Assembly (NCBI GenBank): GCA_025996775.1
Contig: BNTS01000118.1
Coordinates: 1-9,930, forward strand
DNA from: Bacteroidia bacterium
GTDB lineage: Bacteria; Bacteroidota; Bacteroidia; Bacteroidales; Tannerellaceae
Direction of reading: 5' to 3'
Length of the DNA: 9,930 nt
Positions within the stretch are counted from its first letter, which is position 1; each line of letters opens with the position of its first letter. Position numbers and translations under genes: made by a program. Under the pieces are notes generated by a model. The model did not search any database. It saw only the letters and a list, made by a program, of their open reading frames with translations, and was not told the DNA's origin. Positions 1-7,481 of this stretch are shown piece after piece.

Positions 1-285
1 GATTATATATTGTCTTATCAGGCCATTTGTATTTTCATTGAGACCTCTTTCCCAAGAAGAATAAGGATGTGCAAAATAAAAATCCGCTTTCAGTTTTTCA
101 GCGATATATTCATGTTCTGCAAACTCGGAACCATTATCAGAGGTAATGGTATGTACCGTATCTTTGTATGCGAATAAAAGTCTGGCGGCAACTTTAGAGA
201 GAGGAAGCGCCTGTTTGCCCATGGAGAGTTTCTCCATCAGAAGAAATCCCGTCAGGCGTTCGGTTAGAGGTAGAACATCCTACAC
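1..285 (-). pseudogene. IS30-family transposase, internal fragment
   Basis: Read on the minus strand, an open frame runs from about 280 down to position 1 and gives the C-terminal half of an IS30-family DDE transposase. It reads ...LTERLTGFLLMEKL..., then TITSDNGSEF, then WERGLNENTNGL. The catalytic Asp (SDNG, codon at 136-138) and the Glu in NEN (codon at 34-36) are separated by exactly 33 residues, the D(33)E spacing known for IS30. The 3' end runs off the left edge. On the 5' side the frame meets a TAG at about 282 and the homology stops near 276, so the helix-turn-helix and first catalytic Asp are missing here. No matching terminal repeat is visible. This is a broken copy unless the rest was displaced elsewhere. 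The nearest family member I recognise is the IS4351 type of Bacteroides; the subgroup is an inference. Confidence 0.85.
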
Positions 286-346
286 AGCAAGCGGATTTTG
301 GAAAAACGGGGTAATTTGACTGATTGTCAGTGAAATATGCTGTATT

Positions 347-715
347 ATGTGTTGTTTTTCCATCGATGGAAAACACGTTTTAAGCAGAACTTATGCCGAT
401 TTTGAAGCATTATACCATATAAATCAAACAGATGCATTCTTTGTTACAAGAGCAAAATCTACAATGAAATACGAGGTTATTGAGCAAAATTTCAACATTG
501 ACCAAACCACAGGTTTGAGAACAGACAAAACCGTAATGCTAACGGTAGTAAAGTCAAAAAAACTTTATCCCGAGAAATTGCGTTTAGTCGAGTTTTACGA
601 CAGCGAAAACGATGAATTGCTCGTTTTTCTGACAAATAATTTTGAAGTATCTGCACTTGAAGTTGCCAAATTGAAAAGAAGTTACGGAAAAGTTGCCAGA
701 TCGGTTCAAATTTAG
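347..715 (+). pseudogene. IS4-family (DUF4372-type) transposase fragment
   Basis: About 100 residues resemble the middle of IS4-family transposases that carry an N-terminal DUF4372 domain. The recognisable run starts at YADFEALYHI (from about 391), continues through AFFVTRAK, MKYEVIEQNFNID, TTGLR and KLYPEKLRLVEF, and ends at FLTNNFEVSALEVAKL (about 674). In the family the next residues are a Y-x-x-R-W-x-x-E signature with the catalytic Glu. Here that point switches to unrelated sequence and a stop at 713-715. The N-terminal domain and first Asp are also absent: the first dozen codons (MCCFSIDGK...) do not look like the family and cover a palindrome. Both ends are therefore truncated and the protein cannot be active. 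The ATG at 347 is only the first available one, not a real start. It is more AT-rich than the operon downstream. Confidence 0.75.
356..373. repeat. 18-bp perfect palindrome at an IS-scar junction
   Basis: TTTTCCATCGATGGAAAA equals its own reverse complement over 18 bases. It lies in the ~105-base stretch (about 280-385) between the end of IS30 homology and the start of IS4-type homology. It may be a leftover of an element end, a recombination site or a regulator site. No function can be assigned from one copy. Confidence 0.6.
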
Positions 716-738
716 TAACTTTAAACTTTGAATTGCCT

Positions 739-811
739 GAGCCGTATGCGGTGAAAGTCTCATGTACGGTTCTTGCAGGGGAAAGCGGCAGTAATGCCGC
801 TGACCTACTGA
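739..811 (+). ncRNA. Group II intron 3' end (domains V and VI), relic
   Basis: Positions 739-772 form a 34-base domain V: GAGCCGTAT pairs with GTACGGTTC, there is a two-base bulge (763-764), an upper helix and a GAAA tetraloop at 753-756. The AGC catalytic triad is at 740-742. Domain VI follows: GCGGCA (785-790) pairs with TGCCGC (795-800) around a GTAA loop, with flanking GGGGAAA and GACCTAC, and A803 sits where the branch-point adenosine is expected. The 3' splice site should fall about 808-812. This order and spacing is the standard 3' end of bacterial group II introns. The catalytic domain I and a reverse transcriptase are absent upstream, where there is only an IS fragment, so this is a stranded 3' remnant. 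In domain V, C749 faces U760, a mismatch in the upper helix. Domain VI has no such defect. Confidence 0.82.
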
Positions 812-927
812 GTTATTTGAAAGAACTATGAAATACTAAGCAAATTATGGAAAATTGAAGGTTTCCAAATCATTACCTAAAGTCTTAGGATAAATGCAGC
901 AACTCTTTTATTATTAGATGCTTGAAG

Positions 928-954
928 CTTTGTCAGTCTTATTTGTTGACAAAG
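928..954. repeat. 8-bp inverted repeat, 11-base loop
   Basis: CTTTGTCA (928-935) and TGACAAAG (947-954) are perfect complements around an 11-base spacer. A second pair, AACTCTTT (901-908) and AAAGAGTT (951-958), shares its right arm, so two alternative foldings compete. The DNA after the right arm (tttgtttt) is T-rich. It could be a weak terminator facing the operon, or the scar of an element end. Confidence 0.45.
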
Positions 955-988
955 AGTTTGTTTTAACAGTAATTAACAGGCAAACGTC

Positions 989-1045
989 ATATCCCCCTTG
1001 CTCGGCGTAGCGTCCTTGATACGTCGTTGTATTCGGGGGGGATAT
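989..1045. repeat. GC-rich hairpin, 9-bp outer stem with inner stem
   Basis: ATATCCCCC (989-997) pairs perfectly with GGGGGATAT (1037-1045). Inside, GATAC (1018-1022) pairs with GTATT (1029-1033) around a GTCGTT loop, so the 57 bases fold as a hairpin with an inner arm. No T-run follows on either strand, which argues against an ordinary intrinsic terminator. It lies 40 bases before the -33 box of the operon promoter, so it would not be in that transcript. It could be a dispersed repeat of the genome or a structure in a longer read-through RNA. Confidence 0.55.
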
Positions 1046-1076
1046 ACCTTAAATTCCCCGGATTTCTTAAATTCCT

Positions 1077-1105
1077 TAAATTCTTTTGAATCCTTCGAGA
1101 ATTTA
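1077..1105. promoter_or_regulatory. Candidate operator dyad around the -33 box
   Basis: TAAATTCT (1077-1084) and AGAATTTA (1098-1105) are perfect 8-base inverted arms with a 13-base spacer. The -33 TTTG (1085-1088) starts directly after the left arm, and the right arm ends 4 bases before the -7 box. A regulator bound here would cover the promoter. The overlapping run of three CTTAAATTC copies (1048-1056, 1066-1074, 1075-1083) extends the same half-site upstream. The regulator is unknown. Confidence 0.45.
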
Positions 1106-1117
1106 TCCTTACTTTTG
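1085..1117 (+). promoter_or_regulatory. Bacteroides-type promoter of the yip1-smpB-metH operon
   Basis: TTTG (1085-1088), a 21-base spacer, then TACTTTTG (1110-1117) match the Bacteroidetes primary-sigma consensus TTTG / TAnnTTTG at every specified base. Transcription should begin about 1121-1126, leaving a leader of roughly 13-18 bases before the ATG at 1139. Confidence 0.75.
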
Positions 1118-1138
1118 TGTTTCAAAATGGTATGAAGC

Positions 1139-1714
1139 ATGTATAAGGATTTGTTTAGGCTGGTTATTGATATTATTTCCAAGCCGGGGAAGACCTGGAA
1201 GGAATTGGCGGAGAAGGAAGAAGTGGGAGATCTTTTCTTGTCACGCTTTGTGTATCCGCTAATTGGGTTGGTTGCGATAGCTGCTTTTCTGGGCATCTTG
1301 CTTACGGAAAAGAAATTCAATGTGGAGCTGGCCATGAAGTCGTCCATCAAGGCGGCAGTATCTGCCTTCGGAGGCTTTCATCTGGCTGCTTACTTGCTGA
1401 ACGAGATAGGGAAAAACTATCTGGGGAGGGCGGACAACCTGAAGCGCTGTCAGCTTTTTACAGGGTATGCTTCGGCAGGTATGTTTGCTCTCAATGCCGT
1501 ACTGAGCTTAGTGCCTACTGCCGACTTTTTCTTCCTGCGCATATTCTTGTTATATACTGTATACATCGTGTGGGAAGGCGCCGGACCTTATATGGGCGTA
1601 GATGAAAAGGGACAGCTACGCTTTGTAACCATAGCTTCTATCCTGATTATCGGCCTGCCGGAACTGATTGGAGGCGCCCTCTTCTTACTGATGCCGGGCT
1701 TCAGGGGTATATAA
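1139..1714 (+). CDS. Yip1-family integral membrane protein
   Basis: 191 residues with about five hydrophobic segments (roughly 36-55, 68-88, 105-125, 128-147, 162-185) and a short charged N-terminus (MYKDLFRLVIDIISKPGKTW). That opening, with K-P-x-x-T-W before the first helix, and the helix pattern fit the bacterial Yip1/DUF1282 membrane family, a group without a firm biochemical role. It has no cleavable signal peptide. The ATG at 1139 is the first usable start: an in-frame ATG at 1127 is cut off by TGA at 1133, and the promoter start site is only about 15 bases upstream. It is the first gene of the operon, 13 bases ahead of smpB. The family name is inferred from overall character, so this is moderately sure; that it is a real membrane protein gene is very likely. 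Confidence 0.85.
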   Translation: MYKDLFRLVIDIISKPGKTWKELAEKEEVGDLFLSRFVYPLIGLVAIAAFLGILLTEKKFNVELAMKSSIKAAVSAFGGFHLAAYLLNEIGKNYLGRADNLKRCQLFTGYASAGMFALNAVLSLVPTADFFFLRIFLLYTVYIVWEGAGPYMGVDEKGQLRFVTIASILIIGLPELIGGALFLLMPGFRGI

Positions 1715-1727
1715 AACAGACTGAAAA

Positions 1728-2189
1728 ATGAAAGAGAAAATAAGTAATTCCATACAGATAAAGAATAAGCGGGCTACTTTTGACTACGAGTTGATTGACA
1801 CCTATACGGCCGGTATTGTGCTGACCGGAACGGAAATTAAATCCATCCGCTTAGGAAAAGCAAGCTTAGTAGATACCTACTGCTTGGTAGAGCGAGGCGA
1901 ACTATGGGTGAAGAATATGTACATTGCCGAGTATTTTTACGGTACGTACAATAACCATGTAGCTCGTCGCGACCGTAAACTGCTGCTTAACAAAAAGGAG
2001 TTGAAGAAGATAGACAGCGCTGCCAAGAATGTAGGTTTCACGATTATCCCCGTCCGCCTCTTCCTTAACGACCGGGGGCTGGCGAAGCTGGTCATAGCCG
2101 TTGCCAAAGGAAAACGGGAATACGACAAACGAGAGTCCATCAGAGACCGCGACGACAAACGCGAAATAGACAGGGCCTTTAAACATTAA
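1728..2189 (+). CDS. smpB: SsrA-binding protein SmpB
   Basis: SmpB binds tmRNA (SsrA) and brings it with alanyl-tRNA synthetase products and EF-Tu to stalled ribosomes for trans-translation in the cytoplasm. The 153-residue product has the family landmarks: an N-terminal [20 protein letters not shown], the GTEIKS motif (34-39), [11 protein letters not shown], the RDRKLLL strand (81-87), and the basic tail [19 protein letters not shown] (128-146), which becomes helical in the decoding centre. Length is normal for the family. It starts 13 bases after the Yip1 gene and ends 6 bases before the Gate protein gene. No tmRNA gene lies in this window. No defect is seen. Confidence 0.97.
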   Translation: MKEKISNSIQIKNKRATFDYELIDTYTAGIVLTGTEIKSIRLGKASLVDTYCLVERGELWVKNMYIAEYFYGTYNNHVARRDRKLLLNKKELKKIDSAAKNVGFTIIPVRLFLNDRGLAKLVIAVAKGKREYDKRESIRDRDDKREIDRAFKH

Positions 2190-2195
2190 AAGAGC

Positions 2196-3146
2196 ATGAA
2201 GACGATAGCCCTCAGGATATGGAAATGCATCAAACAGGCTTTACCCAAAGCGGGAAAGACGTGTTTGTGGCTGCTGAAGATTATACTACCAATCTCCTTG
2301 CTGGTTCGCTTATTGCAATATTCGGGCTTGTTGGACAAGTTCTCTGCTTTGCTGGAGCCGGTATTTTCCCTTATCGGTCTGCCGGGAGAGACGGCTATTG
2401 TGTTTATTACCAGTGTATTTTGTCCGCTATATGCACCTATCGCCCTCATTACCTCGATGGCTATCGGTGTGAGGGAGGCAACGATACTGGCCTTGATGTG
2501 CCTCGTATCCCACAATCTGATTGTAGAATCGTCGGTACAGGCCAAGACGGGGTCTCATTTTTGGGAGATGACCATTCTGCGCCTCGTGATGAGCTTTGTG
2601 ATTGCCATGTGCCTCAACTGGATAATGCCTCAGGGCGACTGGGGAACGGTGGGCGTAACTGCCAGTGCAGATTCCTACACCGGCATTTGGGACGTGTTCG
2701 TTCTCTGGTTTGTGAGTTCGATGAAGCTGGTCATTACCATTGGGCTGATTGTTACTTCGCTGATGATACTGCACTACGTGCTTGAGGAGTTCAATCTGAT
2801 GCGTGGGCTGTCCAAGGCGCTGGCTCCGCTGATGACGGTATTCGGTCTGCCGAAAGATACAGCCTTCCTTTGGCTGGTAGGTAATCTGGTAGGGCTGGCT
2901 TATGGAGGGGCTATCATGGTGGAACAGGTAGAAGAAAAGAAACTGTCGTACAAGAACGGCAATCTGCTGAACTACCATTTGGCCATCAGTCACTCGCTGC
3001 TTGAAGATACGATTATTTTTGTAGCCATCGGTATCCCGGCCTTGTGGATTATCGTAACCCGTCTGTTTTTTGCGGCAGCCGTAGTATGGCTTCGCCGCGG
3101 ATATAATCATATATATGTATTACAAAAGAAGAAATATGTTACATGA
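2196..3146 (+). CDS. Nucleoside-recognition (Gate) domain membrane protein
   Basis: 316 residues, strongly hydrophobic with about eight membrane segments. It contains two related halves. In the first, [20 protein letters not shown] (52-71) is followed by SHNLIVES (105-112). In the second, [20 protein letters not shown] (208-227) is followed by SHSLLEDT (265-272). The G-L-P-x-(E/D)-T-A and S-H-x-L-x-E repeats are typical of the Gate (nucleoside recognition) family, seen in CNT transporters and in the spore maturation proteins SpmA/SpmB. The family is thought to transport or bind small molecules, but the substrate of this branch is unknown. It starts 6 bases after smpB, and its TGA overlaps the metH ATG in ATGA. 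Product class is secure; function is not. Confidence 0.88.
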   Translation: MKTIALRIWKCIKQALPKAGKTCLWLLKIILPISLLVRLLQYSGLLDKFSALLEPVFSLIGLPGETAIVFITSVFCPLYAPIALITSMAIGVREATILALMCLVSHNLIVESSVQAKTGSHFWEMTILRLVMSFVIAMCLNWIMPQGDWGTVGVTASADSYTGIWDVFVLWFVSSMKLVITIGLIVTSLMILHYVLEEFNLMRGLSKALAPLMTVFGLPKDTAFLWLVGNLVGLAYGGAIMVEQVEEKKLSYKNGNLLNYHLAISHSLLEDTIIFVAIGIPALWIIVTRLFFAAAVVWLRRGYNHIYVLQKKKYVT

Positions 3147-6100
3147 ATAGAGAAACATTTATACAACTGCTCAACGAGCGAATCCTTGTTCTCGATGGAA
3201 GCATGGGAGCCTTGATACAGACTTTCAAACTAACTGAAAAGGACTTTCGCGGAGAACGTTTTGCAGACTTTCCCGGACAATTGCAAGGCAATAATGACTT
3301 GCTCAGCATCACACGCCCGGACACCATCCGCTCCATCTATACAGATTACCTGAACGCCGGAGTCGATATATTCTCCACCAACACATTCAATGCCAATGCC
3401 ATCTCGCAGGCAGATTATAATACACAGACATATACCCGAGAGATGAATGTAGCTGCCGCACGACTCGGTCGCGAGGCTGCCGAAGCCTATATGGCTACCC
3501 ATCCGGGGGGACGCCAAGTATTCATAGCCGGCTCAATAGGGCCAACGAACAAAACGGCCTCGATGAGTCCCGATGTAAACGACCCCGCCTATCGCTCCAT
3601 AACGTATCAGGATCTGTATCTTGCCTACAAGGAACAGGCCGATGCCTTGATAGACGGAGGAATAGATATCTTTCTGCTCGAAACCGTATTCGATACGCTG
3701 AATGCAAAGGCAGGCTTGGAAGCCATCGAAACATCTCTGAAAGAGAAAGGGCTGGATCTGCCCATCATGCTCTCCGTTACCTTATCGGCACAGGGAGGAC
3801 GTACGTTCTCGGGGCAGACCTTGTCTGCTTTCCTGGCTTCGGTACAGCATATACACCTCACAACCGTCGGCCTGAATTGTTCCTTTGGAGCAGCCGATAT
3901 GCTACCCTATCTGCGTGAACTGGCCAAGGAAGTTCCTTGCCACATCAGCGCCCATCCCAATGCCGGACTGCCCAACAGCTTCGGCACATACGACGAAACG
4001 CCCGAGATGATGGTCGGCCATCTACAACCTTTTGTAGAGGAGGGCTTGATAAATATTCTGGGAGGCTGCTGCGGCACCACCCCTGCACATATTGCCCTTC
4101 TGCCGGGTTTAGTAAGAAAAGGGAAACCTCATGTTCCCGTAGAAAAAGTAGATTCCCTCAAACTCTCTGGCCTTGAATTGCTGGAGATAACACCCGAAAA
4201 AAACTTTGTCAATATAGGCGAGCGATGCAATGTAGCCGGTTCGCGCAAGTTTCTCCGCCTGATAAAGGAGGGGAAATATGAAGAAGCCCTCGTCATAGCC
4301 CGTAAACAAGTAGAAGACGGCGCCCAAGTGATAGACATCAATATGGACGACGGTATGCTCGACGCAGAGAAAGAAATGACTACCTTCCTCAACCTGATAG
4401 CTTCGGAACCTGATATAGCGCGCGTCCCCATCATGGTAGACTCGTCGAAGTGGGAGGTGATTGAAAGTGCCTTGATGTGTATTCAAGGCAAGAGCATCGT
4501 AAACTCCATCAGCCTGAAGGAAGGGGAAGAGGCTTTCCTTAACCATGCCAAACGCATTCGGCAATTAGGAGCCGCCACCATCGTGATGGCCTTCGACGAG
4601 AAGGGACAGGCTGATACCGCTGAACGCAAGATAGAGGTTTGCAGTCGCGCCTATCACCTATTAGTAGACAAGGCCGGATTCGACCCCCAAGATATTATCT
4701 TCGACCCCAATGTGCTGGCCATAGCAACCGGTATGGAAGAACATAACCGCTACGGCCTCGACTTTATCCAGGCTGTTGAGTGGATCAAGCAAAACCTGCC
4801 CGGCGCCAAGGTAAGCGGCGGAGTGAGCAACCTCTCGTTCTCATTCCGGGGCAATAACTTCGTGCGCGAATCTATGCACGCTGTTTTCCTCTATCACGCC
4901 ATCGGCAAAGGGATGGATATGGGGATCGTGAATCCCTCTACCTCCATCACATACGAAGATATAGAACCCAGCTTCCGCACCTTGCTGGAAGACGTTATCC
5001 TCTTCCGCCGCCCCGAAGCAGCCGAAGAACTGATTACTTATGCCCAGAACCTGAATGTGGAAACGCCGGAGGTAGTGGCTCAACAAGAGGCCTGGCGAAC
5101 CGCTCCCTTGGAGGAACGCCTGGAGTATGCCCTGAAGAAGGGAATAACCGACTTCTTAGAGGAAGATTTAACGGAAGCCCTCCAAAAATACGCTCGCCCC
5201 GTAGATATTATTGACGGTCCGCTAATGAGCGGGATGAATAAGGTAGGCGAGTTATTCGGAGCCGGGAAGATGTTTCTTCCGCAAGTAGTAAAGACGGCGC
5301 GAACCATGAAGAAGGCCGTAGCCATCCTGCAACCTGCCATTGAAGCATCAAAGACATCTGCAGCTTCGAGCAAGGCAGGCAAGGTGATCTTTGCCACCGT
5401 AAAAGGCGATGTACATGATATAGGTAAGAACATCGTCTCCATCATCCTCACTTGCAACAACTATGAGGTGATAGACCTGGGTGTTATGGTGCCTGCCGAT
5501 GTGATTGTGAAAGCGGCTATCGAGGAGAAACCAGACTTGGTTTGCCTCTCCGGCCTCATCACTCCTTCACTGGAGGAGATGGTGCATGTAACGGAGGAAC
5601 TTCAGCGAGCCGGACTAACCATCCCCGTCTTGATAGGTGGAGCAACAACCTCAAAACTGCATACTGCCGTCAAGATAGCCCCGCATTACAACTATACGGT
5701 CGTACACGTGCTTGATGCCTCACTTGCTCCCATAGTAGCTTCCAAACTGTTACACCCTGCCACTCGGCAGCCTTTCATTGACGATCTGAATGAGGAATAC
5801 GAGAAGCTGCGCCTTTCCATGCAAGACAAGAAAGTAGATTTGGTTTCCCTATCCTACGCCCGCCAACATCCCATTCAGTTGGATTGGAAGAGTTACCAAC
5901 CGACAAAGCCTGCTCAAGAGGGTGTCCAGGTTATACCCTTTATCCTGATTGAAGAGATTCAACCCTACATAAACTGGAAGTTCTTCTTCGCTGCCTGGGG
6001 ATTGAGCGGACAATATGCCGAAATAACAGGGATACATGGTTGCGATGCCTGCCGCGCCCAGTGGCTGGCTGCCTTCTCCGAAGACGAGCGGCCCAAAGCC

Positions 6101-6841
6101 TCCGAAGCAATGCAGCTCCATAAAGACGCTGTCCGACTGCTCAACCGCCTCGTAGAGATGAAAGCCGAATATTGCCGGGCCGTCTATGGCTTCTTCCCTG
6201 CCAACAGTGAGGGCGACAATATTGTACTTCAGAACGGTACCTCTTTCCCCATGCTGCGCCAACAAGCTAAGAAGAAAGATGAAGATATCTATAAATCACT
6301 ATCCGATTTCATTATCCCTAAATCGGAAGGACGCACCGACTACATCGGCTTCTTTGCCGTAACAGCTGGAGCAGGAGCCGACTATCTGAAGCATAAGTTT
6401 GAAGCGGAGGGTGACACCTACTCCTCCATGCTGCTACAAAGTCTGTCAGACCGCCTTGCCGAAGCTACTGCCGAATACCTGCACGAGAAGGTACGCCGCG
6501 AGTACTGGAGCTATGCACCCGATGAATCGCTCAGCTTCCCCGACTTGTTGCGCGTGAAGTATCAGGGGATACGCCCCGCCGTAGGTTATCCGTCCATTCC
6601 CGACCAATTGATGAACTTTGAAGTGGATAAGATCCTCAATTTTTCTCAAATAGGAATTACGCTGACCGAAAACGGAGCCATGTATCCAACTGCTTCTGTG
6701 AGTGGCCTCTATTTTGCACATCCCGATTCGTCGTACTTCATGATAGGAGCAATTGACGAGGATCAGTTGGCAGACTATGTGCAACGACGCGGAATTAGCG
6801 AAGCAGATGCCCGTGCCGTATTGAGTAAAAACGTAGAATAA
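3143..6841 (+). CDS. metH: Cobalamin-dependent methionine synthase MetH
   Basis: MetH transfers a methyl group from 5-methyltetrahydrofolate through cobalamin to homocysteine, giving methionine in the cytoplasm. The 1232 residues hold all E. coli-type modules in order. First is the homocysteine domain (about 1-330) with zinc ligands Cys246 (GLNCSF) and Cys309/Cys310 (GGCCGT). Next is the pterin domain (about 345-610) starting at [14 protein letters not shown] (357-370). The helical cap (about 640-735) has [19 protein letters not shown]. The B12 domain (about 745-880) has [11 protein letters not shown] with cobalt ligand His758, plus [11 protein letters not shown] and LIGGATTS. The C-terminal AdoMet reactivation domain (about 895-1225) includes [10 protein letters not shown] and [12 protein letters not shown] (Arg1144). 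Length matches E. coli MetH closely and no key residue is missing. Because the gene overlaps its upstream neighbour by 4 bases, no cobalamin or SAM riboswitch can sit directly before it. Confidence 0.97.
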   Translation: MNRETFIQLLNERILVLDGSMGALIQTFKLTEKDFRGERFADFPGQLQGNNDLLSITRPDTIRSIYTDYLNAGVDIFSTNTFNANAISQADYNTQTYTREMNVAAARLGREAAEAYMATHPGGRQVFIAGSIGPTNKTASMSPDVNDPAYRSITYQDLYLAYKEQADALIDGGIDIFLLETVFDTLNAKAGLEAIETSLKEKGLDLPIMLSVTLSAQGGRTFSGQTLSAFLASVQHIHLTTVGLNCSFGAADMLPYLRELAKEVPCHISAHPNAGLPNSFGTYDETPEMMVGHLQPFVEEGLINILGGCCGTTPAHIALLPGLVRKGKPHVPVEKVDSLKLSGLELLEITPEKNFVNIGERCNVAGSRKFLRLIKEGKYEEALVIARKQVEDGAQVIDINMDDGMLDAEKEMTTFLNLIASEPDIARVPIMVDSSKWEVIESALMCIQGKSIVNSISLKEGEEAFLNHAKRIRQLGAATIVMAFDEKGQADTAERKIEVCSRAYHLLVDKAGFDPQDIIFDPNVLAIATGMEEHNRYGLDFIQAVEWIKQNLPGAKVSGGVSNLSFSFRGNNFVRESMHAVFLYHAIGKGMDMGIVNPSTSITYEDIEPSFRTLLEDVILFRRPEAAEELITYAQNLNVETPEVVAQQEAWRTAPLEERLEYALKKGITDFLEEDLTEALQKYARPVDIIDGPLMSGMNKVGELFGAGKMFLPQVVKTARTMKKAVAILQPAIEASKTSAASSKAGKVIFATVKGDVHDIGKNIVSIILTCNNYEVIDLGVMVPADVIVKAAIEEKPDLVCLSGLITPSLEEMVHVTEELQRAGLTIPVLIGGATTSKLHTAVKIAPHYNYTVVHVLDASLAPIVASKLLHPATRQPFIDDLNEEYEKLRLSMQDKKVDLVSLSYARQHPIQLDWKSYQPTKPAQEGVQVIPFILIEEIQPYINWKFFFAAWGLSGQYAEITGIHGCDACRAQWLAAFSEDERPKASEAMQLHKDAVRLLNRLVEMKAEYCRAVYGFFPANSEGDNIVLQNGTSFPMLRQQAKKKDEDIYKSLSDFIIPKSEGRTDYIGFFAVTAGAGADYLKHKFEAEGDTYSSMLLQSLSDRLAEATAEYLHEKVRREYWSYAPDESLSFPDLLRVKYQGIRPAVGYPSIPDQLMNFEVDKILNFSQIGITLTENGAMYPTASVSGLYFAHPDSSYFMIGAIDEDQLADYVQRRGISEADARAVLSKNVE

Positions 6842-6846
6842 CAGAA

Positions 6847-7458
6847 ATGATAAGCTTTATTGACTTCTGTGATTATACCGGCACCTTTGCTTTTGCAATC
6901 AGCGGTATACGACTTGCCTCAGCCAAGCAGTTCGACTGGTTTGGTGCCTACGTGGTGGGTATTGTTACCGCTGTAGGAGGCGGTACGGTGCGCGATATCC
7001 TGCTTAACTCAACGCCCTTTTGGACGGAGCAACCCTCGTACTTGATTATTTCAGGGCTTGCCCTTTTGTTTGTTATTGCCTTCAGGAAGTATCTGGTAAC
7101 GCTGGATAATACCTTTTTTATTTTCGATGCGATCGGGCTGGGCTTGTTTGTGGTGGTGGGTGTGGAGAAGACGCTATCATTCGGCCATCCCATGTGGGTG
7201 GCTATCGTGATGGGTACTATTACCGGTTCGTTTGGAGGTTTGATACGCGACATACTGATCAATGAAGTTCCGCTTATCTTCCGTAAAGACATTTATGCGC
7301 TGGCTTGTCTGGGTGGAGGCTTGGTTTATTGCGGCTGTATGATGCTATCTTTTCCGCCAACACCAACTCAGTTTGTATCAGCGCTTAGTATTTTTCTCAT
7401 ACGTGTAGTTGCAGTAAAATATCATATAAGTGTACCGGTTTTGAAAGGAGAAGAATAA
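6847..7458 (+). CDS. TRIC-type cation channel / UPF0126 membrane protein
   Basis: 203 residues with about seven membrane helices arranged as two similar halves. Each half carries the family motif: GGGTVRD at 44-50 and GGLIRD at 130-135, both followed by I-L. This is the bacterial TRIC (trimeric intracellular cation channel homologue) / UPF0126 family, to which E. coli YadS and YicG belong. Family members conduct monovalent cations in structural and electrophysiological studies; the physiological role here is unknown. The gene starts 5 bases after the metH stop, so it is very likely co-transcribed with it. Its last codons overlap the promoter of the next gene. The length is normal and the N-terminus (MISFIDFCDYTGTFAFAISG) is typical, which supports the ATG at 6847. 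Confidence 0.92.
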   Translation: MISFIDFCDYTGTFAFAISGIRLASAKQFDWFGAYVVGIVTAVGGGTVRDILLNSTPFWTEQPSYLIISGLALLFVIAFRKYLVTLDNTFFIFDAIGLGLFVVVGVEKTLSFGHPMWVAIVMGTITGSFGGLIRDILINEVPLIFRKDIYALACLGGGLVYCGCMMLSFPPTPTQFVSALSIFLIRVVAVKYHISVPVLKGEE

Positions 7459-7474
7459 ATTTTGATTACCTTTG
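7440..7474 (+). promoter_or_regulatory. Promoter before the asparaginase gene
   Basis: TACCTTTG (7467-7474) is a perfect Bacteroides -7 box. The best -33 candidate, TTTG at 7440-7443 inside the end of the TRIC gene, has a 23-base spacer, slightly longer than usual. The predicted start of transcription (about 7479-7483) falls on or next to the ATG at 7482, so the message would have little or no leader. It would let asparaginase and the MBL hydrolase be expressed apart from metH. Confidence 0.6.
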
Positions 7475-7481
7475 CATCTCA

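Larger units (their letters stand above)
812..1076. other. Non-coding spacer between intron relic and operon
   Basis: I see no credible gene here on either strand: the plus frames carry frequent stops, and the minus-strand frame covering 973-1350 is a shadow of the membrane protein gene. The stretch holds the inverted repeat at 928-954, the GC-rich hairpin at 989-1045 and two copies of the 9-mer CTTAAATTC (1048-1056, 1066-1074); a third copy (1075-1083) runs just beyond. Positions 812-900 may contain more mobile-element debris, but I cannot name it. Confidence 0.5.

Noticed and set aside
194..376. 60-codon minus-strand frame starting MFSIDGKTT
   Set aside because: It is in a different frame from the IS30 transposase it overlaps and resembles no family; its resemblance to the plus-strand FSIDGK comes from the palindrome at 356-373.
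715..840. Continuation of a protein frame through the intron end (reading ...ELPEPYAVKVSCTVL...)
   Set aside because: The frame is open only because it crosses domain V and VI; the RNA structure explains the sequence and no protein family fits.
973..1350. 125-codon minus-strand frame with repeated EFK residues
   Set aside because: The repeats are the reverse reading of the CTTAAATTC copies, and the rest is antisense to the well-supported Yip1-like gene.
2219..3110. Long alternative frames on both strands across the Gate gene
   Set aside because: They overlap a gene with clear membrane helices and repeated family motifs and show no family features themselves.
3000..3143. Cobalamin or SAM riboswitch before metH
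   Set aside because: The region codes for the conserved end of the Gate protein and overlaps metH; no B12-box-like element is visible.
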